Program-made: the position numbers and the translations under genes
Assembly: GCF_032062135.1 (NCBI RefSeq)
Contig: NC_092859.1
Span: 129,678,562-129,742,561, forward strand
Direction: 5' to 3'
Origin: Pyxicephalus adspersus
Taxonomy: Eukaryota > Chordata > Amphibia > Anura > Pyxicephalidae
DNA length: 64,000 nucleotides
In this document: positions 47,071-58,575 of the stretch, piece by piece
How the letters are laid out: each line of letters starts with the position of its first letter
How positions within the stretch are numbered: position 1 is the stretch's first letter
Notes under the pieces: generated by a model
Told to the model about the DNA's origin: nothing
Seen by the model: the letters and a program-made list of their open reading frames with translations, nothing else
Databases searched by the model: none

Positions 47071-47740
47071 TGTAAGGCCCTGGTCCAGCAACAGTACTTG
47101 CCAGGCACCAGTCCCCCAATGTAACGCCGTACTCTTCACCCATAGCAAGCCCATGCTCAGCCTTGGGAGACTGGTTGTGTTTCCCAGCACACGGTTGCTA
47201 TCAACACTTTTGCTCAAAGGATGGTATCTGGGGAAGCACTGGCAGAGAAGCGGGAGCCCACAGATAAGCAGTACCAAGATTCCAACAGAAACAGGTCCAG
47301 AACATACAGCAGAAACAGCTCCAGAGCAAGATGTAACACACAGGTAATCCATCCACCAGACGAGGAAGACAAGGGCAAGACACAAGCAGAGTCGGAGTCA
47401 AAGGCAACAGATCAGTCCAGGGAGCATACAAGTAAATCAAGCAAATACATAAAACAGCAGCAAGTCAGCCTAGCCTAAAGGTACAACAGGCATGGGAGAC
47501 TGGGAGCAGAGAGGCTATAAAGTCCCAAGTGCCAATGACAGCTCAGGGAAGAGTCAGAAACTCACAGCCTCAGAGTGTGTGCTGGGGATGCCGATAAAAT
47601 ACATCAGACTGCGTGGCTAATGGGAAGCAGAGGCTGCTGCTATTTCTTTATTCTCTTTGCTACTGTAAGTAATATTGTGGGTCAAAATAGGCTGTGTGGG
47701 ATACCACGATGGCGCACAGAAGGTATTTGCTGGCTTGACT
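47071..47740. repeat. Family H LTR-like repeat, long copy
   Basis: It starts TGTAAGGCCCTGGTCC directly after 'cacccagg' and can be followed with small gaps along 11858-12570. TGT...ACA bounds 47071-47718, but similarity seems to continue ('gctggc' at 47730). The plus and minus frames of 64-107 codons inside it have no domains. No flanking target duplication was found. Confidence 0.82.
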
Positions 47741-48360
47741 CATCTGTGGGAAAAAAGAGGGAAGATGTGAGGTTCAAAAGTTACTTCTTGGTCTTCTGGA
47801 TAGCAGGGGAAATGCTGGATAACCTCACTCACCACACACCACACACAAGGAAATATTTCATATTAGATCATACATTTAGACATTGACATTTCGTCAATTT
47901 ATTATTCATTATGTTATGTTTTAAATGTTTTATTACTTTACTGCCCTCAGCCTGACAAGGTACATTGTGACAACATGTAAATAGGATTCTGTGAGATGAT
48001 AATAGGTTATGGTTCCTTAACACCAGGATTATACTTTCTAATCCCACACTCAAAAATCATAAACTAGAATATACTAGAATCATATCTTTTTTTTATTCAA
48101 ATACAGATTTCTCATTCTTTTTTCCTTAACTTCAATACCCAAATGTCACCTTTTCTGACCATGCATTGATCACTGAAAAACTATACCTTACTGAAACTTA
48201 TTGGGAAAAAAAAACTGGCATTCAAGTGAAATCCTCTTTCAGGCCCTATAGTCCTTAAAAACCTTAATCCACAACTAGCTATGTATTTTGACACAGGCAC
48301 TTGTTCATGGTATTTCTATAAATATGGCTCCAGAATAAAAAAAAATAAATCTAGAAAGAA
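47741..48360. other. No gene or recognised repeat
   Basis: A short (CA)-rich patch lies at 47831-47845. The rest is AT-rich with nothing recognised. Confidence 0.45.
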
Positions 48361-48895
48361 TCATGATCTGCTTTAGGCTTGTCTTTATTTTGCTTCTGCT
48401 TTGTTTGAGCACTGGGAGGTATAGATGTCAACTGACCTCACCCGTTGATTGATATGTCACTCAATCTGCAACCCCTACTAAGCCTGTCAATTACAAATTT
48501 ACTATTTAGTCATACTCAAACCAGAAGCCCATTGCCTGTGGTAGTGTCCAGTTCCTGTCTAGCTGAGTGTCCAATTATATTCGATACTTGTTGACAACCC
48601 TTGATTGCTTTGACCCTCTTGCTGTTTGCTGCCTGTACCAACCACTGCCTGAATTCTGATCTCGAGATTTCTCCACCCTTTGGATACCTTGACTGGCTGG
48701 ATTTAGACTTACGCTATAGCCTTCATCATCACTGTGGACCTGTTTTCCAAATAGGCTTACTGGTCATTTACCAAACCTCGCCCCCCTCAAAGACAATTCT
48801 TTGTGTCCCGGGTACATCCAAGTTCTGGTAGAGTACAATAAGCATCCCGAGTCTTAGCAGGGGCTTGTCAATAGGTGAAGACTATGGACTTGGGG
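48361..48895 (-). repeat. Family H-related repeat in opposite orientation
   Basis: 48840-48895 ('ggcttgtcaataggtgaaga', 'ctatggacttggggaat') is the reverse complement of the left 60-110 bp of family H ('tcttcgcctatagcaggc'). The preceding 450 bp, pyrimidine-rich with 'cttgactggctggatttaga', has no counterpart in the other copies of this window, so it may represent a longer or related subfamily. The 76-codon plus frame (48601-48831) is not supported as a gene. Confidence 0.55.
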
Positions 48896-48977
48896 AATTG
48901 TCTTTGATTAAACATTGACATTTAACCCAAGGTTTTACAGCACACTGCAATACCGGGTGTGAGTCACTTGGTCCCTT

Positions 48978-49117
48978 GGTGATCCAGAAAACCTGGAAAA
49001 GATTTCTTCAAAGTTATTTGCTATTTGCTAGCGAATGTTTTGAATCCCTGACCAGATCCAGCTTTACTGATAAAAGTTTATTCTTTCCAGCATTGGAGAG
49101 CTTTAATAATATAGCCC
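48978..49117. repeat. Palindromic MITE family A, left-truncated
   Basis: It runs from GGTGATCCAGAAAACCTGG through 'gatttcttcaaagttatttg' and 'ccagatccagctttactgat' to 'gagctttaataatatagccc'. A deletion removed the outer left arm and part of the right arm. Confidence 0.8.
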
Positions 49118-52100
49118 TACTGTGTATTATTCTGGTAAGGACCACTTTCCCCCTTTCCTAGTACGGACTGTTGGGATCCTATGCATTTTTACGTTTTAAT
49201 TTTAAGGGAAAAAAATGAAAAATGAAAATCTGGTAGACAAAGACTGGTAGATTTGCTGTCAGTCGTTAATCAGTGGATATTTCAATATAAAATATATTAA
49301 TTATTATATAATATATATAAATATCTGCATTGCACAGTCACTCTTCATTTCAAATCTTGATAACTTGCTCTTCTCTAGTATTGGGTTATGACCTATTTAG
49401 CAGCACCAGGGAGCAATTGCTATTTGTACCATTTGCAATGAGATGAATTGCCCTTTAGGCATTTTATAGTGTTCCATAACTCACATCTAGAGATACCCTA
49501 AAATCTGATTCATCTACATCCACGTTGTTTTAAGTTTTACTACCAACGTTTTGTACTGGGAGGCATTCCAGATTGCCTTCTAAATTGGCTACAGATGTTT
49601 ATGAAGGCAGTAACATGAACTGTTAAGAGAATTTGATGAATGGATCATTTTTTCTTGCGTCCTGTACTCTATGCATTAACTGCTTGTCAAACACTGTATT
49701 GATTTTACATGCTTTCACTGGTATATGTACAATTTATTCCATTTTCACCTGAAAGGGCCCTATAATAATTTAATCATGATTATTTAATGTTATATGCAAT
49801 GGTAAGGACTTTAATAGAATAAATTAATGCATAGTTAATGGTGATGTTGGTTTATTTGTCATAGTTAATAAAGGCCATTGATTGTAAACTTTTATCAACT
49901 TTGCAATAATTATATAATATTCTAATATTTGATATTAAGATCACCCGGTGATACAGTAAAAATTAGCCATTAAAATTTGTAGACATGATCAATCATAACT
50001 TTAGTCACACTTAGACACGCTGATGTGTTTTTTTAGCAATAAAATCGTAACATTCTAAGTTCTTAAGCTATAACTAGTGTACATTACCGTAAGAAATTAG
50101 TAATACTCAATTAAAAATAAGTTATAAATCTGCACTTTGAATCCCTACAATCATTTATTTCACAATGTGCAGCAAAGAGGTCATCTGAGCATGAATGTGA
50201 AATTTAATTTAAGACCATATTGATCTGTATAGCTCCAGATGGCTCGCCACTCTGTCTTCAAAAATAGAATGTACTCTTGTAAATCAAAACTCCTAAAATC
50301 ACGAATTAGGTTTGGTAATGTGTACCACCAACTGCTGTTCCACTGGGATAATGAAACAACATTATCAGCTCTCGTATATAATACACACACCTCCCATTCA
50401 CACAAATGCAACTTTCTAAGCACATACACTAAACAATTTCCTCAGTGGACCTTAAACAGTTAAGAATGAGGGACTATGAGTTCTCATCTGTAATCTTTTA
50501 ATTTTGAGGGCACTGGCAAACCTCATTTTATAACTGTTGAAATTGTTATCAGGTTTATAGTGAGATTGAATATATTATTAGGTATAATTTAATTCTCATA
50601 TGCTTCTGATTGTACTCCTATCAAGCAAGTGACTATAGAGCAATATAACCGATCTAAAGACAAAATTTATTTAGTCTGTGATCTTTTGCAGAGATTTTAA
50701 TGTACTTCCGGTCTCCTGGGCACATCAGTAGGTGAGAGAATATCTCAGCAAAACAATGAAAATTGTCACAGCAACAAGTATTCACACTGGAAGAGTTCCC
50801 CTATATACCTTGGATGACAAGTCAGCATTTTGGATTTTGGCTTGGAAACAAAAAGGTTGACACAAACAGCGGTATAAAAAGAACAGGGTGGCTAAGGCCG
50901 ACAATACATGAGCAGATCCATTTTTACACTCTTCCAGCTGATCAGACTATGTTTTTGAAAAACAAAGACACATTTTGAAAGGCACCTCATACAGCAGTAC
51001 ATTTGCTCTATTTGAACTAAAGTATGGACCAAGGAACTGGTTGCCACTGCTCACCTGCGGTCATAGCTCCCCTATATACCTTGGAGGCACATGCCTCCAA
51101 TCAATCAGCTTTGACCGCAGGTTCCCACGGTCCAGGTGCCCATGCTCCCTGAGCTGTACTTGTCATTGATACTTAGCTGTACTGTGATTAACTCACAGTG
51201 AGGATTTTCATGTTCAAATGCAGCATGGCTGCATTATTGCAGTAAATTTTACTTTTCCACTGTAATATGAATACATTTCCAGGTTTCCATATTTCCATTT
51301 GTAACAAAGCCTCAAGAAAAATCATTACCGAACCCCCTTGATCTAGAACATCAATCTTAAAGGCAATCTCATTACTGAGAGTTATGCAATTCTAAAACAG
51401 TAATTAACTGAGCAGAATATTGATTCAAGCAGTCTAAAAGAAGTCTATGAGCCATAAACACAATAATTTTATACAAAATTATTTGTCAGATGATATTTCT
51501 GTCCAGATGAATCAGCCAGTTAGTATCAGCTTTTCTGAGTCTGGGACATTGGTGATCACTAAAATGGACAGAGATTGTAAACTAATATATATATTTGCAC
51601 AGCATGTAAAAAAAGAATGTACATCTTATGTTTCTAAAGTGCACTGAAGATAAAGAGCAACTAGTAATGCTATTATCACTGAATTATTTGGGCCAAACTC
51701 TTCATATTCAGTTCAGCCTGAACAACTAATACCCTAGTGCACCAAGTAATAAAAAACACTGGTCATTAATGGGTGGTCATCCTCTTGGATCTGAGTTACA
51801 AGGCTCAAAGTCAGAAATCATTCCAGCAAAGAGGGTGGCAGATGGCATTGCTATACGGAATTACTTTTAAGCTACTAATGAACATCGTGGACCACTGGCA
51901 GCAAAGAACCATCTGCTAATGGTTGCAGCCCCACCAAACATAACAGAGAAGCAGGAAAGAAATAGGAGACATAATCTAACTGAGAGGTTGCACATTTTTT
52001 TCAAAGGCTTGTACATTATTAGCATCATTTGCCAGGATTGTCAACAATGATGTCTTCTTCTTGAATATGTTTTGGTTGTCCAAGATGGACACATGGTCAG

Positions 52101-53930
52101 AACTTGTGGAACATGCACTGGAGTTTCTTGCCTGCTCTGAGTAAGTATTTTATAGGAAAAAGTTTTTTCATTGAAGTCCCAACAGATTACAATGATTAGG
52201 TACAGCAGGCTGCCAAGCACTTTCTAGAGAAAGTTTCCTAAGTTAGAACCATATGCTTTGCCTTTTATCTGGTGATGCTGCTGCTTCTTCTGCTGTCACT
52301 GCCTCCATATTCCTCTCACTATAGCATATCTTCTGATTACTAAATTACTGGTGCTATGGTGCTAGAACCCCATCATGGGTATTTTAGGAATACTCCTCTG
52401 CTTATTTTTTGTTAGAAAGACATCTCCAAGGGCCCTTAGCCTCACCTTTTAGGCTGGTGACCAATGCTCTCCAAATGTGGCTAATTGAAAATGTATCCCC
52501 ATATACTGTATACACTAGTTGCCTGAAGTCAAAAAATATTGCTTGTTGCATTGCATAAACTACAAACATGTATTTAGTGAAAAATGATTAACAAACTACT
52601 TAAACATATCTATTAGTTTGGTCTGTTGCTGGTACTGTCTTTACTTCTAGCTTCTGGGAGCTCCTCCCACTAAAAAATTAAAATATTTTTTTTTTTATTG
52701 TATTCCTAATAAAAATTAATTAAGCCACAGAAAAAAACATAGTTGTGATGCAGCATTAGCACTTTTTTTTAAATAAAGACGGTTAGAGAAGAGTAAATCT
52801 GAAAATAGTTGGCCTCCTCTGCAGAATGCTAATCTAATTTATTATTCCCCTTCTTTTTTTTGCTGATTTCATTGAACAAAAATATCGAACACTGCATCGT
52901 TATTAGACAAACTATAACACAGGGGAAGGGAATAATGGCCCATAACTCTCTATAGCCACACAGAAGATGGAGACTTTAGTTTCTAGAATGATGGACTTTT
53001 TTATAGATTTTCCCCTGAGATCTTCAACCTTAGTGAACTTGTGCATGGTCATGTAGAGCACTACTTTAATAATTCAACAATTCTCCTGGGCTATTGAAGA
53101 TCATTCAGCAAAGTATGGGATGGACATATGACTCTGAAGGAATCATTATGCATTTTAATTTACAAAATAGTTATATCACTTGGTTTAGGGTATAGAGAAC
53201 CTTTTCTTCAATTTTCTCATTTGTTTTGTGAACTAGAGATTAGGTCCTACATTAGCTTTAATGAATTTGGGTTCCATTATGATATAGGTTTCTTGTTGTA
53301 TTTGCTGAAAACAGGAAGATTGATTTTAAAAGTATTTGTGATCAACAGTGTAGGAAACTTGTTTGGCTTAGAAGGAGAACAGCTGAACTGTACTTTTTAG
53401 TCCGCGTGACACATCATTTCATCATCATCAGATTCATCATCATTTTGCAGCAAATGTAAAGCTAAATGGGTAGCCGATCAATGTCTGGATGAGTCCAACC
53501 AGTCTGTTCATATTTTCCAACAGCTTACTAAATTATTTTTTTTCTACCTCTGTAATACTTTAATATCAAATTACCAACATTTTATTACCGTACATCTTTT
53601 ATTCTCAAAGTTTTTTTTTTTCCTTCAAAGTAAAATGTTGTTTGTCAATGTTACTGTATTTCTACATTGACATTTCATGTAAGGGCTCCAGAGTAAAGAA
53701 AACAATTTTTCTAATAACTATGAATACAGAATGTACAAACATGTAACCTGTTGACACACAAATCAGACACATGCCACATACATTGCTATACAATAATCAG
53801 TGCTCGCTTCTAAAAATGGAAATATTAATATAGTGTGCTATTACTGTCTGTCAATTGTGGGATAAAGTGCATGTGGATTTGTATTGTTATAATGTCTGTG
53901 AAGGTTCTCATTTTTCCAGGTTATTGTATA
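49118..53930. other. Long stretch without recognised genes or repeat families
   Basis: This is the longest part of the window with no repeat family that I can match elsewhere. It includes 50150-50480, a complex unique-looking patch, an 18-bp direct repeat at 50797-50814 and 51068-51085, and a 55-codon plus frame ending near 52142 next to a GTAAGT (considered and rejected as an exon). AT-rich patches lie at 49270-49320 and 52680-52740. No domain is recognised on either strand. Confidence 0.4.
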
Positions 53931-54270
53931 GCTAATAGTAGTTCATCACAATCAACTGGACTTGTTGAAGAAGTAACTTGTCCATCCGTCTTTCCTTGCT
54001 CTTAGCATTTTGCTTTAGTTCAATGTCCTTTATGAAAAAAGAAAATCTTTCTGAGATCTCAGCAGGTAATTCTGATGCCAAACTCTGTTTAAGTTCATCA
54101 GTTTTCTGTCATAGAGCATCAATGGTATATAGAGTCTCACCCATTCATTTAACAGTTTTTTCTTCACCTTTTGTGGTGGGCCTATGAGTACTCCAACTTC
54201 TTTGCCAGTTTCTCATATTCCTGCATAGATTTCAGGGTATACACCCCAAAATGATTGCCAACATGTGTTT
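53931..54270 (-). pseudogene. Decayed coding trace of unknown protein
   Basis: On the minus strand one frame runs from about 54164 to 53940 with only two TGA interruptions. Its longest clean part is ~55 residues and includes ELPAEISERFSFFIKDIELK followed by a Lys/Arg-rich, helix-prone segment ending DKLLLQQVQLI. Upstream, after a frameshift, 54173-54262 continues in protein-like style with SMQEYEKLAKKLEYS. The residue mix (Glu, Lys, Leu, Gln) suggests a coiled coil. I do not recognise the family. A processed pseudogene or a transposon-borne frame are both possible; the last residues overlap a sequence resembling the foldback arm at 54307-54341. Confidence 0.4.
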
Positions 54271-54306
54271 ATAGGTTGTCATATATCGAGGTCATTGTAT
54301 ATCTGT

Positions 54307-54440
54307 TAGTAATTAGTCACATTCAGCTAGACTTGGTTTTGTAATGCTAAAGACGAACTGAGGAAGCAGCTTGGATAGGCTGCGAAACACCTTCAACATT
54401 ACAAAAACAAGTCTAATTGAATGTTACTAACTACTACTAG
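54307..54440. repeat. Foldback repeat with a central hairpin module
   Basis: Arms 'gtcacattcagctagacttg' plus 'gttttgtaatg' (54316-54347) and 'cattacaaaaacaagtctaa' plus 'ttgaatgttactaac' (54397-54432) are imperfect inverted repeats around a centre 'ctgaggaagcagcttggata' plus 'ggctgcgaaacacc'. A degraded direct copy of the arm lies at 53937-53968. The centre resembles the module at 33505-33545. Confidence 0.7.
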
Positions 54441-55561
54441 ATAATGTGTGAATGTTTTAACACAACTATGTATACCTATAAAAAAGGAATTTTTCCTTAT
54501 AAAAAGGGTTTTTAGTCAAATGTTAACATTTACTAAATTATTGCTTGATATCCTTTACTTTAAAATCCAGATTTACCCTTCATTAAACCAGACAAACAAA
54601 AAAGCAAAAAAAAAAAAAAAGAAAAGTTACACAATTTAACTTGATTTTTACAATTGCTATCATATTTAAAACACATAGGGACATATATATAGAACAGTGA
54701 ATATGACATTCACATACTGCAGAGGATTCTCCCATGTTTAAGATGATAGTAATTGACTTTCCATCAGTGAATATTTGATAAAAGTCACGTTTCCTGCTTT
54801 ATAAATATGCCCCATTGTTTAAGGAATGTAACAACTCACAGAAGCACATTACCAAAAATATAAAAAAAATAGAAAAGGTTTAATTCATAAAATTACTACT
54901 TAGTAGAGGCTTATCTAACTCACACAAAATTTTAATGTAGTTATGACAAAGTTATTATATGGCAAGTCTTTAAACCTTACTTAGCAAATTAATTGCAGTG
55001 CAATTATAGGAATATATGTAGATATTACAGTAAAATAATTGTGGATTATGCAGTAACCGCTGATAATGTAATCTTACTCTTCAAGGGCATACAAAGATAT
55101 TCTTTCCTTTCCATAGCTAAATGCTTTTAAAGCTTTTTTTTCTTTCAGCTGCCAAACACGCCTTTCATTTTTTAAATATAACTACAAGTAGACTATGTTC
55201 CTTTTTCAAGTTTTTCTTTTTTTTTTTTCTTTTTTATATCAACACTGGAACTGATTATAGTGGAAAGCCCACCGACAGAGTAGGCAGAAAGTAGAAAATA
55301 ACTAGAATGCATGTGTGAGGTTTTACTTAGCAGCAGGATTCAAGAATCTGTAGTTAAAGCTGAACTTTAGGGAATTCTTAAAGACACAGGTTAGCAGTTT
55401 AAACGACTACAGTGTAAGTACCTGTCATTCACCTGGTATCCACCCCTTGTAGTCCCTGTAATGTGGAGCTAAGACTGTGGAGAAAAAAGCAGCAGAAAGA
55501 GCCAATTAGCTGTGCTGCTGTGCAGGGAGCAGGCTGATAAGGAGCAGAAATAAGAGTTATA
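54441..55561. other. No gene; homopolymer tracts
   Basis: A-run of about 15 at 54606-54620 and T-rich sequence at 55216-55237. 55349-55370 ('aaagctgaactttaggg') resembles a family-C type terminal box. No exon is supported. Confidence 0.45.
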
Positions 55562-55754
55562 GGGTCTGATTTATTAAAGCTCTCCAAGACTGGTGAACCT
55601 GTGTGATCCAACAAACCTGGAATCCTGGGATGGATCTGGTCCAGGATTTGAAACATGTGCTAACAAATAGCAAATTACTTTTATGAAGTCCATTCCAGGT
55701 TTACTGATGAAAGTATATCCTTTCTAGTTTTGGAGAACATATATAAATCAGGCC
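55562..55754. mobile_element. Palindromic MITE family A, near-complete copy
   Basis: It starts GGGTCTGATTTATTAAAGC and ends 'gaacatatataaatcaggcc'. The mirrored 'gtgtgatccaacaaacctgg' and 'ccattccaggtttactgatg' blocks are present; part of the right arm is deleted. Confidence 0.85.
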
Positions 55755-58313
55755 ATTCTGCTGCTTCTCCTTTCACAGTCTAGCCACATAGTGGGGTTAA
55801 GTAAATCACAGGACGAGATAGTCAGAAATACAAATACTTTGGCAATTGAAACAGAACCTTTATTTGTATTGCATTTGTGTATTTAAATGTTTGCCTGGAT
55901 TTTGGCTTTACATTTGGCAGAATACTTTCAGATTTAGAAAAGACCTGAAGTGGATTTGTTTTTCTAATCAAGAGCAAGTTTTACTTTTGATGACTAACAT
56001 TAATCTTCAAATAACAGCAGCAGTCTGATATGATGTCAAGATAAAAATTTAATATTAATGCATTAAAATTCACAACAGTAGGAATCAATCTAATATGGTC
56101 AAAATTGTATTAAAGTCCAGAGCCGCTAACTTTTCAAGTTAATGCAAAGCAATTTGACATAGAATTGGGGTACCCAAAACTATTTATTTGTTTGATTTAA
56201 AAAAACAGTGCCGTCCCCTCTAATGAAGATTAAACTTGGCTAGCCAGAAAAAGGAAGGGGCTTGACTGACATGAGTATACAGCACTGTCTGATGACAGAA
56301 TTACATATGGGGATATAAAGTTTTTTTTGTTTTTCTTGTATGTATTGTGCTTTTATTTGTAATAATGTGTTCATAAGTTTATTTATTGGTCATTTCTTTA
56401 ACTCTTTGTGGGAATGGGTAAAAAGGACTATGTAATCCAGAACTTATTCCTCAGGATGAAGGGGAGAGTATCTTGGAGAACCTTTTAAAATCTAATACCC
56501 CCACCAACCCACAAACCACCCACAACAATTTAGGAAAAGGTTGTTGGGATGATGTCTATTCCCTCAACATGACCCCTTTCCCCTTCATTGTGGAAGATTG
56601 GGGGGCCAGTATGTCCAAGAAGGGGGCAAAGGGTTACTGTCCCCTATTTATAGGCTCTTATAGAGCTAATAAGGCTTGAACAGTGGCACATGCTTTTTTC
56701 CTGGCCAGACAGGTTTTTTGGCAGGTAAAGTGCGTTGTATTATTGGTAGGAAGATGGAAGAGTATTAACTTTCATTTTTTAACTTAAGCTCCTTAGCAAC
56801 TCAATATTTTGATCAACAATAACTTTTAGTCCCGGACAGTTGTCAATACAGCTTTAAATTTAAAACTCTTTCACTCTTTTTGAATCGTAGGGAGGTAAAT
56901 TATATTTTAACCTAAATTTATGGAAAATTACTTGTTTTTTTTTTCTTTTTTTAATTTTCCTATTGGACAACAAATCCCCCAACGTCCCCAATAATCTTGG
57001 TGATAATGCCATGTCCCTATTTTACTTAATAGATCTAGCCCTATAGAAAATATACTTTTTTTCTCTTCATTTGGCATTATGAAAGGTAAAATAGGAAAGT
57101 AATGGGCCTTCTCTTCAGTGACTGCATCAAAAAAGGAATTACAAGACTAAGAACATTTTTTTTTTGTTTTGACATACCTGGAACGTATTGACCTGATTTA
57201 ATCTAGAGGATTAGAGTTTGTTTTCAGTAATACATTGCAATATTCCTATCTATTGATGCATGGAATACACTCCTAATGGTGACCCAAACATATCTTACAA
57301 GTGCTGTATGCTTTTTTGTAAAATTTGCACTTTTTTGTATAAAAAGAGGCTCAAATGGAGAATGCAATACATTTTTATAGGTTAAATTTAACATTTATCA
57401 TATGTATTTTTAAACATGTTTTTAAAACTAGTCATATTATACCAGTCCTCCTTGCTTAAAACAAGCAACCTGAATGGCGTTACCCTACTACATTGGTGGA
57501 GATGATAATATTTGTTTTCACTTCCCATCATCCCACTGCCAAACATATAGTATGTATATTTGTATTTTGGAAGTTGCTTTATCGGTTGCATACACTCACC
57601 TACCTAATACTAAATGCTATACTATTGCAGGCAATCTTTTCATGTTTCTTTACAATTTTATAAATACCCATCCAGTATCTCTTATCTATATGCAGGCTGT
57701 ATCCCATGTGTCTTTACTAATCATAAATAGCAAAAATTCTGTTACCATGATTATAATTTCTTTTGTCTTAGCAGAAAACTATTTCAAGAATGAGTTGCTG
57801 TGTGATAATTAGATACTGACACACACCTAGTTTCACATTTCAATGCTTTGCTCCAATTAGAATGACATTAGAGTGAAAGTGTAGCAATATAATTGTATGA
57901 AGAATAGATCTAATTTTCTCAATGTCAATGCAATATCACCTTTCAGCACTAATAGCATTGAATGATTACGCATATCATTTAGTAATTGTATTTTATCCAT
58001 TTTCACAGTGCAAACTGATTTTTAAAGTGGACATGCAATTAGATTATAAATGAACACATGGCAAAGAGACCTCGGTGAGTACCAATATGTCTCTGCAAAT
58101 GTGACATCAGCTGCCAGGAATAGAGGAGCAATTTCTTGTATCAGCATTATATTTACAGTATGGACAGTTATAGATCCATTATGTTTAACATGGAGATTAG
58201 AAAAGATCCTGTAAACTGCTTCCCTGGTATGTTCGATGTAATTATATTTAGTTGTTTCCAGTATTCTAGTGGCAATAAAGAGGTTTCCAATGTACTTAAG
58301 TATGTAACTTTAA
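55755..58313. other. No gene; unique-looking patch at 57820-58110
   Basis: Short frames only. 57474-57812 has a 112-codon plus frame without a recognisable domain. 57820-58110 is complex, unrepeated and rich in ATTAGA, ATTTAGTAATTG and CATATCATTT boxes, and is a conserved-element candidate. The rest is AT-rich with T-runs at 56935-56944 and 57157-57166. Confidence 0.35.
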
Positions 58314-58575
58314 ACTCCCTGGCGGTATTCCCAAGTGTTGCTCAGGGTTAATATTTTCCAAAAGTGATAAAAAAAGTGTGGCTCAGGGTAGCATTGTAAA
58401 GGACTTACCTGGTCCAGACGAGCCAACAGCTTCCTTCGGCGATGCCTGCCTGGCATCTGGTCCCTTGGCCTTGCATCCCCAGCATGATAAATAGGATGTG
58501 TGTGCGTGCGGGGGCGGTGCGCTGGGGGGTGTGTCTGGTGGGAAATTTAAAAAGAATGCACTGAAAGGTTAAAAT
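58314..58575. repeat. piggyBac-like MITE family E relative, left part
   Basis: TTAA at 58310-58313 is followed by ACTCCCTGGCGGTATTCCC, like the CCTCCTGGGTGGTAACCC end of 29506-30042, then two 'gtg(t)ggctcaggg' boxes and a GC-rich part ('gcgtgcgggggcggtgcg'). The GC-rich part corresponds in position to 'gttgccggcgggcggg' in the other copy. The right terminus was not found. Confidence 0.6.

Noticed and set aside
51980..52150. 55-codon frame followed by GAGTAAGT, considered as an exon with a splice donor
   Set aside because: The acceptor side is weak, the peptide resembles nothing I know, and one good donor-like octamer is expected by chance in a window of this size.
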